The notes under the pieces: model-generated | Told to the model about the DNA's origin: nothing | Databases searched by the model: none | The model's input: the letters and a program-made list of their open reading frames with translations, nothing else | In this document: one piece after another, positions 16,475 through 23,206 of the stretch | Layout: the number at the start of each line of letters is the position of its first letter | How positions within the stretch are numbered: position 1 is the first letter of the stretch | Program-made: the position numbers and the translations under genes | Assembly: GCA_964346645.1 (NCBI GenBank) | Contig: CAYFVU010000054.1 | Coordinates: 1-23,206, forward strand | Direction of reading: 5' to 3' | Source: CAYFVU01 sp964346645 | GTDB lineage: Bacteria; Spirochaetota; Spirochaetia; DSM-16054; Sediminispirochaetaceae | Length of the DNA: 23,206 bases

Positions 16475-17209
16475 GTGAGTATAACCGCTATTCTCAAAGA
16501 GAGTCTTAATGTCGTAAAGAAGAATCCCATTATCTTTGTGCCCATGCTGGCGCTGACGGTCATCGTGGCGCTGTTGTCCCTTGTCTTTCTCGGGAGCATG
16601 ATTCCCTTCATGGGTGGAATGCAGGGCGGAGCGGTCTCGTCTCAACAGGCAATGACGGCGGCCGGGGCGGCCCTAGGCGGAGTCTTCATCACCCTCATAC
16701 TCAGCTCCATACTCGGGCTCGTTGCCCACGGCATGACCGTCGCGATGGCGGACGAAGCGGTACAGTCACAGAGCACATCTCTGAAAGGAGGACTGCATAA
16801 GGTCAAGGAGCGGCTCCTGCCTATTATCCTGGCGGCGGTGATAGTGGGGCTAATCGTCAGTGTCGGATTCATGCTTCTCGTACTGCCCGGCATAGTGGCA
16901 ATGTTTCTGCTGATGTTCACCTTCATGGCCGTCATGATCGACAGCGAAAATGCGTTTCGGGCAATAGGAAAGAGTGCACGCATGGTAACCGGGCACTTCG
17001 GTGCGGTATTCGTACTCTTCCTCGTCCTCATCGCCATAGGAGTGCTGGTGGTGATAATCGATGCGATCGTCGGGTTGATACCCATTCTCGGCGTGGTGCT
17101 CAGTATTATCTTCTCCGCAGCGTACAGCAGCTTCATCACCGTCTTCCTCGTCCTCGCGTACAAGGGTTTCGAGGAGCGGGATATGCAGAAACCGACGGCG
17201 GAAGTCTGA
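16475..17209 (+). CDS. Six-helix membrane protein, function unknown
   Basis: A 244-residue protein starting with GTG, set by AGGAGG (16462-16467). The sequence is mostly hydrophobic, with about six membrane helices grouped near residues 18-40, 60-85, 110-150 (a pair) and 175-235 (a pair). The short cytoplasmic N-terminus has the pattern LKESLNVVKKNP. The layout resembles small membrane families of unknown role (YciC-like / DUF4013-like), but I cannot assign one confidently. It has no catalytic motif, no cysteine-based site and no signal peptide apart from the first helix. It is transcribed from its own promoter right after gltD and ends at a strong terminator, so proximity to gltBD says little about its role. 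Confidence 0.72.
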   Translation: MSITAILKESLNVVKKNPIIFVPMLALTVIVALLSLVFLGSMIPFMGGMQGGAVSSQQAMTAAGAALGGVFITLILSSILGLVAHGMTVAMADEAVQSQSTSLKGGLHKVKERLLPIILAAVIVGLIVSVGFMLLVLPGIVAMFLLMFTFMAVMIDSENAFRAIGKSARMVTGHFGAVFVLFLVLIAIGVLVVIIDAIVGLIPILGVVLSIIFSAAYSSFITVFLVLAYKGFEERDMQKPTAEV

Positions 17210-17229
17210 GCCGTTTTCTCGTTTTGCAT

Positions 17230-17269
17230 CGGCCGGCGGCTGGTATTACCAGACGTCGGCCGGATTTTT
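17230..17269 (+). terminator. Rho-independent terminator of the membrane protein gene
   Basis: A 14-position stem (17230-17243 with 17249-17262, one mismatch and one G-U pair) closes a TATTA loop and is followed by five Ts (17265-17269). It starts 20 bases after the stop codon. Confidence 0.88.
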
Positions 17270-17290
17270 ACTGCCTCCGTGGTTTTCCGT

Positions 17291-17331
17291 TGGAGGACCA
17301 CCGCACTCTTCATAACAGCCGTTGTCCTCCA
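17291..17331. repeat. 8-bp inverted repeat in the convergent spacer
   Basis: TGGAGGAC (17291-17298) and GTCCTCCA (17324-17331) are perfect complements with a 25-base gap. No T-run follows on either strand, so a classic terminator is unlikely. It lies between the plus-strand terminator and the end of the convergent AEC carrier gene. Confidence 0.4.
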
Positions 17332-17398
17332 TGCCCGTTCCCTTCTATCCGGAGCTGGAACCGGCCGCAGCGTAGAGCGGGAGGTGCTTGCGCTGCTC

Positions 17399-18367
17399 TT
17401 ATAAGCCGAGAATCAGATACAGTATCGGGAGGATCACCAGGTACGAGAAGGTAGTGACCACCCACGCGGAGTTTGCCAGGTCGAGATCGAAGCCGTAGAT
17501 AGCCGGCGGCAGCAGCGAGTTGAAGGCGACCGGCATCGCCGACGAGATGACGAGGATCTTGAAGGGCATGCCGCCCATGACGTCCTGCAGGCCTATGAGC
17601 AGTCCGACCGTGGTCATGACGAGCGGCGAAATGCCGAACTTGATAAGCATGATGAGCAGTATCTCTCTGACATAGCTCTGTATCCGTCTTATGTACAGGG
17701 TGATCCCGATCGAGAAGCCGAGGAGGCCCGAGATGAGGGGTATGAGCACCGATGAGATGGTCTCTATCAGCCGCGGCCTGGAAAGTCCGATACCGTTGAG
17801 CGCGAGACCGACGGCAATGGAGATGATAGGTACGAATATGTAGGGCCGCTCCTTCAATATGTCGAGGGAGAGGGAGAAGCGGAAGCGGCTCCCCTTGCTC
17901 ACCTGCTCGGAAATGGGAAAGCCGACCATGTAGTACATCACCACGATGAAGAGATTGAAGAGGAGTATCAACACGTAGCCGTCTGCACCGAAGAAGACGA
18001 AGGCGGTCAGCCCTCCGAAGGTGACGATGTTCGAGAACATTCCGCTCGTAAAGACCGAGGCCGCCTGCTTCGGCGGAATCCTGAAGAGGGCGTTGATGAT
18101 CAGGGCGCTGATGCCGCCGAGGAAAGTGCAGAGAATCCCCAGAAACGGAAAGGAGATCAGGGATCTGCTCACGAGGGTGAAGCCCCAGAAGGAGCTGACG
18201 ATCGGTACGGGGTTGAGGACGAACATGGCCGTGAGCTTCATGTCTTTCGAGACCATCTTTATCCGTTCTTTCGAACGCACATAGCGGTCTAAGACCGCGC
18301 GCCGTATTACATAGCCGAGGGCAACGCTTCCGAGACTGACCGAGAGGACGAAAATCAGACGTTCCAT
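17399..18367 (-). CDS. AEC-family (auxin efflux carrier-like) permease
   Basis: A 322-residue inner-membrane carrier with about ten hydrophobic helices in two groups of five, separated by a hydrophilic loop (about 150-175), the usual plan and length for bacterial AEC/BART-superfamily proteins. Helix-breaking Asn/Pro residues (for example VLNPVPIV near 51 and SAMPVAFNS near 281) match the crossover helices of this fold. Such proteins export small organic acids or similar metabolites; the substrate cannot be inferred. The ATG at 18367 has no recognisable ribosome-binding site, and its -10 element lies only six bases upstream, so the mRNA is probably leaderless. Starting lower would remove the first helix. 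It is divergent from the three-gene cluster that starts at 18564. Confidence 0.86.
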   Translation of the reverse strand: MERLIFVLSVSLGSVALGYVIRRAVLDRYVRSKERIKMVSKDMKLTAMFVLNPVPIVSSFWGFTLVSRSLISFPFLGILCTFLGGISALIINALFRIPPKQAASVFTSGMFSNIVTFGGLTAFVFFGADGYVLILLFNLFIVVMYYMVGFPISEQVSKGSRFRFSLSLDILKERPYIFVPIISIAVGLALNGIGLSRPRLIETISSVLIPLISGLLGFSIGITLYIRRIQSYVREILLIMLIKFGISPLVMTTVGLLIGLQDVMGGMPFKILVISSAMPVAFNSLLPPAIYGFDLDLANSAWVVTTFSYLVILPILYLILGL

Positions 18368-18373
18368 GCAGGT

Positions 18374-18402
18374 AGTATAGTAGAGTGTGCCGATTTTGTC
18401 CC
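18374..18402 (-). promoter_or_regulatory. Promoter of the AEC permease, predicted leaderless transcript
   Basis: GGGACA (18402-18397), 17-base spacer and TATACT (18379-18374). Six bases separate the -10 from the ATG, so the transcript should begin at or very near the start codon. Confidence 0.6.
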
Positions 18403-18470
18403 GGTAATCTGAGCTGCGGATTCCGCCGATCTCGATAATGTCCGTTTAGAGAAGGAATAACATACCGAAT

Positions 18471-18499
18471 TTGAAGTCTCAGCAGATAATGATTATATT
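18471..18499 (+). promoter_or_regulatory. Promoter of the secreted protein / betaine-binding / GGDEF cluster
   Basis: TTGAAG (18471-18476), 17-base spacer and TATATT (18494-18499). The transcript should start near 18506, leaving a leader of about 58 bases with GAGGAG before the first GTG. Confidence 0.65.
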
Positions 18500-18563
18500 G
18501 GAATCAGTCTATAGTTTTAGAGATTCTGTGCCGTATGGTCCGTAACATTCAAGAGGAGTACGT

Positions 18564-19343
18564 GTGAAACAGTTAATATTTGTCATGTGTATGAGTTTGG
18601 TCTCTCTTTTCCCTCTGTTAGGAGAGCAGTTCTCAGTGGACGGGCTCTCGATATATGAAGGCAAAGAGGAGGTCGAGCTCAGATTTACCGAGACGCTCGA
18701 CGACGGGCGAGAGTTACCCTCGAAGGTGAGGATTTTCCAGGCAGAGGAGAGGGGCAGAGACTGTATCGTCTCGGTCACCGAATCAGAAATCATTCGCGTA
18801 AGGTCCTGTGTGGACATAGAAAAGGGGACGCCGGTCTACACTCGCATAGACGAGCAGGGATACGAGGATGCCGAGGTCTTTATCACCTATAACAAGGACG
18901 AGGTGAGGGTCGAGTACACGGAGGACGGCGAGACCCGAGTCGACATACTCGAGAACGACCGGGGCCTCGACGGCTATATCCTCACCACACTCTTTTCCGT
19001 CCTTCCCTACGATGAGATGGCCGGAGAGAAGCGGCAGTTCAGCTTTCTGAACTACAGAAAACCCTCTCTCGTCGATGTTACGCTTACCTTCGAGGGTGTG
19101 ATCGAGGGCTATGAGGTAGATGGACGCTCGGTAGAGGCCTTAGAATACAAAACTCGGGCGAACAACTTCGTGGTGAGGATGTTTACCGAGCCGAGCCACT
19201 TCTACTATGGTAGACGTGAAGATGTGCCCGTCATGCTCGAGTACGAGGGGGTCGATCCCTCGAGCATCCGGAAGAGGATCTCCTTCGAGCTCTCCTCGGA
19301 CTCTTACACAGACGCGCGAAATATATTCGGATCCGAAAACTAA
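18564..19343 (+). CDS. Predicted secreted periplasmic protein, function unknown
   Basis: A 259-residue protein starting with GTG, set by GAGGAG (18553-18558). Residues 1-20 form a signal peptide (hydrophobic core LIFVMCMSLVSLFPLL), with likely cleavage after LLG and no lipobox Cys at the site. The mature part is rich in charged residues and beta-strand-like alternation, has only two Cys (one near 72 and one near 86) and no membrane segment. Its overall look recalls beta-rich periplasmic proteins such as DUF3108, but I cannot assign the family. It is the first gene after the cluster promoter, and its stop is four bases before the binding-protein start, which points to a shared extracytoplasmic role. 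Confidence 0.72.
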   Translation: MKQLIFVMCMSLVSLFPLLGEQFSVDGLSIYEGKEEVELRFTETLDDGRELPSKVRIFQAEERGRDCIVSVTESEIIRVRSCVDIEKGTPVYTRIDEQGYEDAEVFITYNKDEVRVEYTEDGETRVDILENDRGLDGYILTTLFSVLPYDEMAGEKRQFSFLNYRKPSLVDVTLTFEGVIEGYEVDGRSVEALEYKTRANNFVVRMFTEPSHFYYGRREDVPVMLEYEGVDPSSIRKRISFELSSDSYTDARNIFGSEN

Positions 19344-19347
19344 AACT

Positions 19348-20262
19348 ATGAAACATCCACAGATACGTACACTCACAGTAATAATTTTGTCCCTTTTCGT
19401 TCTTTCGACCTGTGCACAGAAGGCCTCACAGACGGAGGGAGAGGGAGAAGAGGCTTCCGAGGCTCGAGATAAGGAGCCTGTAGAGCTCGTCTATGTGGAC
19501 TGGGCCTCCGAACTGGCGAGCGCACATGTGGTAAAGACGGTTATCGAAGAGCGGCTCGATCGCAGCTGTAAGCTCCTCCCGGTCACGCTGATCGCGATGT
19601 GGGAGGCTATTGCGAGCGGCGACAAGGACGGCATGGTGGCCGGATGGCTTCCCTCCCTGCAATCTAGATTCCTCGAGAAACACCGTTCGCAAGTCGTGGA
19701 TCTCGGCCCGAACCTGGAGGGGACGAAGATCGGACTCGTTGTTCCGGAGTACGTGAGTATCGATTCCATAGGAGAGCTGAAGGAGCACAGAGAGAGTTTC
19801 AATCACAAGATCATCGGTATAGATCCGCACGCAGGCATCATGGAGACGACTGAGGAGGCGATGGAGGCGTACGGTCTCTCGAACTACAGCCTCGTCTCGG
19901 GAAGCGGTCCCACCATGACCACCGCCCTCGGAAATGCCATAGAGGAGGATCGTTGGATCGTCGTAACCGGATGGACACCCCACTGGAAGTTCGCCGAGTG
20001 GGACTTGAAGTATCTCGAAGATCCGAAGAAGGTCTACGGAGACGCGGAGCGCATTCACACGGTGGTAAGAGAAGGACTGAAGAAAGATATGCCTGAGGTC
20101 TACGCGTTTCTCGACGCCTTCTACTGGAAACCGGAGCACATGCAGAAGGTAATGCTGATGGCGACGGATCCCGAAACCTCCTACGAGGAGGCGGCCCGGC
20201 AGTGGGTGCGGGAGAATGAAGAACTGGTCGACGGATGGCTCGATGAGCGCAGCGGAGACTAA
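19348..20262 (+). CDS. Glycine betaine/proline-type substrate-binding lipoprotein (OpuAC-like)
   Basis: A 304-residue extracytoplasmic binding protein. The signal peptide ends at LSTC, so Cys22 is probably lipidated, followed by an acidic linker. The OpuAC-type fold is recognised from VYVDWASELASAHVVKTV near the start, GDKDGMVAGWLP in the first lobe, and the hallmark VTGWTPHWKFAEWDLKYLED in the second. Its Trp residues probably build the aromatic cage for a quaternary amine. I chose the ATG at 19348, which places the signal peptide first; the frame stays open upstream inside the previous gene. A clear ribosome-binding site is lacking, so coupling to the preceding gene four bases away is likely. 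No matching permease or ATPase gene lies in the window. Confidence 0.88.
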   Translation: MKHPQIRTLTVIILSLFVLSTCAQKASQTEGEGEEASEARDKEPVELVYVDWASELASAHVVKTVIEERLDRSCKLLPVTLIAMWEAIASGDKDGMVAGWLPSLQSRFLEKHRSQVVDLGPNLEGTKIGLVVPEYVSIDSIGELKEHRESFNHKIIGIDPHAGIMETTEEAMEAYGLSNYSLVSGSGPTMTTALGNAIEEDRWIVVTGWTPHWKFAEWDLKYLEDPKKVYGDAERIHTVVREGLKKDMPEVYAFLDAFYWKPEHMQKVMLMATDPETSYEEAARQWVRENEELVDGWLDERSGD

Positions 20263-20304
20263 GAGAATGGAAGGGCGGCGCATTAGAAAGCCGCATTATG
20301 AAAC

Positions 20305-21837
20305 ATGAGATTCGGTACATTCAATCCTGCGGATAACAGCTCGACGAAGCCTTGGTTTATTTCATCTATCGTCATTACTCTCCTCCTCATTTTTCTACTC
20401 AGCGGGAACCTGGCCTTCTCTATCGATTTTATAGACTCGTTCAGAAGGGAAGAGCTGAGGGCCGAGCGCTCCTCCTGGAAGCTGCTTCTGTACACGGAGA
20501 AGATGCAGATGACGGCCAGGGTAAGCGCCTTGGGCGGAAATCTCAAGTGGAAGGACAACTACACGGAGGCGCAAGAGAAGTTCGAGGCGGTGTTGGGAGA
20601 GATCACCGATCTGCAGTACTCTTCGAAAATCCGAGAGAAGAGTGAGGAGCTTCGTACATATTACCGAAAGACGCGAAACATAGAGCAGCGAGTCTTCGAG
20701 CTCATCAGCACAGGAGAAAAGGAGCGGGCGGTAGAGCTCCTGTCGGGCTGGGAGTACACAAAGAGCCGGCTCCAGTTCGAAAAAGAGACACGGGAAATAG
20801 TACACATAATACAGGAGATGATAGAGGAGAAGACCTCTCTTTACAGGAGGCGCTCGTTCACCTTTCTCTCCGTCGTCGTTGCCTGCTTTATCGGGCTGCT
20901 CGGCCTGTGGGCGGTGACTATACGGCGTTGGAGCAGGCACGTGCGGGACAAGCAGATTACAGAGATACGGGTGCGTCAGAGCGAGGAGAAGTACAGGAAG
21001 CTGATCAATACCTCTCCCGAGGCGATAGCCTTCGTGGATGAAGGCGGCCGTATCCTCACGGCTAATCCTGTTATGGCGCAGCGCCTCTCGGTCGAACGCA
21101 GTCGATTGGAAGGGGCACACCTAAACGAGGTCATGCCGTCGGAGCAAGCGAAGCGCCACATGGAGAGAGGATCGCGAGCCATTGACGAGGCCGGGGTTGA
21201 ATCGTATCAGGAAGAGAGCGACGAAAAGGTCTACGAGAACACCTACGTTCCTGTCTTTACCCGCGGAGCCCGGAACACCTTCCAGATCATCTCCAGAGAC
21301 ATCACCGAGCAAAAAAGGCTGGAGGAGAAGCTCAAGAATTTGAGCCTCTACGACAGCCTCACCAAACTCTACGCGCGCTCTTTCTTCGAGGAGGAGATGA
21401 GCCGTCTCGAGGATGGGCGACACACTCCGGTAGGCATGATCGTCTGCGACGTAGACGGGCTGAAGCTGATCAACGATGAGATAGGTCACAGCCAAGGAGA
21501 CGATCTGCTCATTGCCGCCGCGCAGGTCCTGCGGAAGAGCTTTCGCGGAAGCGACATCGTCGCCCGCATAGGAGGAGACGAGTTTGCCGTGCTGCTTCCG
21601 AAAAGCGGGGAGGAGGTCGTCTCCTCCGCCTGCGACCGGATCCGGGAAAATTGCGCCCGCCACAATGAGCGAGAGGTAGATTTCGTCCTCTCTATCTCTA
21701 TCGGCTATACCATTGCCGAAACTCCGCCGGTGAACACGAACGAGCTCTTCAAGGAGGCCGACAACCGCATGTATGAAGACAAGCGGCAGCATCGGGAGGA
21801 GGTTCGGGAGAAGATTATGAAAATCATTTCCTCATAG
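20305..21837 (+). CDS. Membrane-bound PAS-GGDEF diguanylate cyclase
   Basis: A 510-residue protein that should make cyclic di-GMP from two GTP. TM1 spans about residues 17-40, a helical extracytoplasmic sensor about 41-183, and TM2 about 184-206. A PAS domain follows (about 226-345, ending IISRDITEQKRL), then a complete GGDEF domain (about 350-505). The active-site loop GGDEF is at 423-427, metal-binding Asp382 is in CDVDG, and the inhibitory I-site RGSD is at 414-417, five residues before GGDEF. It starts 42 bases after the binding-protein gene. The start has only a weak ribosome-binding site, and an out-of-frame ATG lies seven bases upstream. Its context suggests it may read the occupancy of the neighbouring binding lipoprotein. 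Confidence 0.9.
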   Translation: MRFGTFNPADNSSTKPWFISSIVITLLLIFLLSGNLAFSIDFIDSFRREELRAERSSWKLLLYTEKMQMTARVSALGGNLKWKDNYTEAQEKFEAVLGEITDLQYSSKIREKSEELRTYYRKTRNIEQRVFELISTGEKERAVELLSGWEYTKSRLQFEKETREIVHIIQEMIEEKTSLYRRRSFTFLSVVVACFIGLLGLWAVTIRRWSRHVRDKQITEIRVRQSEEKYRKLINTSPEAIAFVDEGGRILTANPVMAQRLSVERSRLEGAHLNEVMPSEQAKRHMERGSRAIDEAGVESYQEESDEKVYENTYVPVFTRGARNTFQIISRDITEQKRLEEKLKNLSLYDSLTKLYARSFFEEEMSRLEDGRHTPVGMIVCDVDGLKLINDEIGHSQGDDLLIAAAQVLRKSFRGSDIVARIGGDEFAVLLPKSGEEVVSSACDRIRENCARHNEREVDFVLSISIGYTIAETPPVNTNELFKEADNRMYEDKRQHREEVREKIMKIISS

Positions 21838-21885
21838 TGTCATTCGAGTTCAAAAGACGAGTTCGTACCAGGAATTCTGTTTTCC

Positions 21886-21914
21886 TTGCATGAATTCGAC
21901 TTCCCACCTACAAT
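21886..21914 (+). promoter_or_regulatory. Promoter of the iron-sulfur protein gene, predicted leaderless transcript
   Basis: TTGCAT (21886-21891), 17-base spacer and TACAAT (21909-21914). Six bases then lead to the ATG at 21921, so transcription should begin at or within a base or two of the start codon. Confidence 0.65.
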
Positions 21915-21920
21915 GGGCAA

Positions 21921-23206
21921 ATGGCACACAGAACACTCAAATCCGGCTACGACAACCTCATAGAACGCTTGAACCGCTTCCCTCAGGGAGCGCCGCCCTC
22001 GAAGACGCTATTCGACATTCTGAAGATGCTGTTCGACGAGAAGGAGGCGGAGATGGTCTCGCTCCTGCCCATAAAGCCCTTTACGGCGGCAAAGGCGGCG
22101 GATGCGTGGAAGTGTTCCGAGAAGGAGGCGCGAAAGCTGTTAGAGAGGCTCGCCTCCCGGGCGCTTCTCCTCGATGTGTCCGACAACGGGGAGAGCGTCT
22201 ACGTGCTGCCTCCGCCGATGGCCGGCTTTTTCGAGTTCTCCATGATGCGGGTCCGCGGTGATATCGACCAGAAGGTCCTGGGACAGCTCTTCTATCAGTA
22301 CATGAACGTGGAGGAGGATTTCATAAAGAATCTCTTTCTCGACGGAGAGACGCAGCTCGGCCGGGTCTTCGTGAACGAGGAGGTGCTGCCGCAGGACAAC
22401 GGCCTCTACGTGCTGCCCTACGAGCGGGCGAGCGAGGTCATGAAGACGGCCACCCACATAGGTGTGGGGACCTGTTACTGCCGCCACAAGATGGAGCATG
22501 CCGGAACGGCCTGTGACGCGCCGATGGACATCTGCATGACCTTCAACAGCTCGGCAGCCTCACTCATCCAGCACGGTTTCGCCCGTCAGGTCGATGCCGC
22601 GGAGTGTCTCGACCTGCTCGACCTCGCCTACGAGCACGACCTGGTGCAGTTCGGCGAGAATGTACAGCAGGGGGTAAACTTCATTTGCAACTGCTGCGGC
22701 TGCTGCTGCGAGGCCCTCGTGGCGGCCCGCAAATTCGGCTTCCTACAGCCGGTCCACACCAGCAACTACCTCCCGGAGATAGACACGGAGCGCTGTACGG
22801 GTTGCGGCAAGTGCGTCAGTGCCTGTCCGGTCGAATCCCTGAGCCTGACCTCCGCTAACGATCCGAAGAAGAAGAGCCGGAAGAAGGCGAGTCTGGATGA
22901 GGAGACCTGCCTCGGCTGCGGGGTCTGTGTCCGGACCTGCCCAACCGGTGCCCTGAGCCTGAAGGCCAGGGAGGAGCGGGTCATTACACCGGTAAACTCC
23001 ACCCACCGTGTCGTGCTCATGGCCATCGAGCGGGGCAAGCTACAGAATCTCATCTTCGACAACCAGTACCTCTTCTCGCACCGGGCTATGGCGGCCATTC
23101 TCGGGGTCATCCTCAAGCTCCCCCCGGTCAAGCAGGTAATGGCGAGCAAGCAGATGAAGTCCCGCTACCTCACCGCGCTGATCGAGCGGTATGAGGCGTC
23201 GAACGG
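21921..23206 (+). CDS. Cysteine-rich protein with two [4Fe-4S] ferredoxin motifs (C-terminus cut by window edge)
   Basis: The first 428 residues are visible with no stop. The N-terminal part (about 1-175) has no Cys clusters and a possible winged-helix-like segment near 45-100. A cysteine module follows: CYCRHK (Cys185, Cys187), Cys198 and Cys205 in CDAPMDIC, and CNCCGCCC (six Cys at 256-263). Two classic ferredoxin motifs come next, CTGCGKC...CP (292-302) and CLGCGVC...CP (330-340), each able to hold a [4Fe-4S] cluster. It is probably a cytoplasmic electron-transfer or sensor protein. An in-frame TGA at 21891 and no intervening start force the ATG at 21921. There is no good ribosome-binding site, which fits a leaderless mRNA. 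The partner enzyme is not in the window and the function is unknown. Confidence 0.85.
   Translation, partial: MAHRTLKSGYDNLIERLNRFPQGAPPSKTLFDILKMLFDEKEAEMVSLLPIKPFTAAKAADAWKCSEKEARKLLERLASRALLLDVSDNGESVYVLPPPMAGFFEFSMMRVRGDIDQKVLGQLFYQYMNVEEDFIKNLFLDGETQLGRVFVNEEVLPQDNGLYVLPYERASEVMKTATHIGVGTCYCRHKMEHAGTACDAPMDICMTFNSSAASLIQHGFARQVDAAECLDLLDLAYEHDLVQFGENVQQGVNFICNCCGCCCEALVAARKFGFLQPVHTSNYLPEIDTERCTGCGKCVSACPVESLSLTSANDPKKKSRKKASLDEETCLGCGVCVRTCPTGALSLKAREERVITPVNSTHRVVLMAIERGKLQNLIFDNQYLFSHRAMAAILGVILKLPPVKQVMASKQMKSRYLTALIERYEASN

Noticed and set aside
19207..19347. Upstream ATG start for the betaine-binding protein
   Set aside because: It would bury the signal peptide and lipobox 47 residues inside the protein and overlap the preceding gene.
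1..23206. Mobile elements, CRISPR arrays, phage genes or a defence system
   Set aside because: Searched for by eye on both strands. No transposase, integrase, regular spacer-repeat array or recognisable defence gene was found.

Overview
This 23.2 kb window has G+C-rich genes and much more AT-rich intergenic DNA, and it reads as an ordinary chromosomal segment. I see no mobile element, phage gene, CRISPR array or rRNA. The gene mix suggests a free-living member of the Spirochaetota: FecR/PEGA lipoproteins with relaxed lipoboxes, a chemoreceptor, HD-GYP and GGDEF proteins, an AEC carrier, and a ferredoxin-like protein with a CxCCxCCC motif. That lineage is inferred from overall resemblance and was not tested by alignment.

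Layout. (1) At 1-1648 on the minus strand is a lipoprotein with a FecR domain and at least three PEGA repeats; its C-terminus lies outside the window. (2) At 1791-7466 on the plus strand is a signalling block: methyl-accepting chemotaxis protein, overlapping HAD-IIB phosphatase, PAS/HD-GYP protein and a divergent ADP-ribosylglycohydrolase homologue. A good promoter and a 14-bp tandem repeat precede it. (3) At 10076-7496 on the minus strand is a translation block: prfC, a zinc-ribbon methyltransferase, then tRNA-Asp(GUC) with its own promoter and terminator. (4) An AT-rich divergent spacer, 10023-10299, separates prfC from gltBD (10300-16399), which encodes NADPH-type glutamate synthase. (5) A six-helix membrane protein with its own promoter and a strong terminator follows (16403-17269). 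(6) An AEC-family carrier lies on the minus strand (17399-18367) and appears to have a leaderless mRNA. (7) Divergent from it is a three-gene cluster (18471-21837): secreted protein, glycine-betaine-type binding lipoprotein, and membrane PAS-GGDEF diguanylate cyclase. (8) A cysteine-rich protein with two [4Fe-4S] motifs runs off the right edge (21921-23206) and also appears leaderless.

How the genes work together. GltB and GltD form one enzyme for ammonia assimilation. PrfC and tRNA-Asp serve translation. The HD-GYP and GGDEF proteins would work in opposite directions on cyclic di-GMP. The most suggestive arrangement is the binding lipoprotein placed next to a diguanylate cyclase with a large extracytoplasmic domain and no ABC permease or ATPase nearby, which could be an osmolyte-sensing module rather than a transporter. 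No gene-free stretch exceeds 300 bases; the longest, at 277 bases, is the prfC-gltB spacer.
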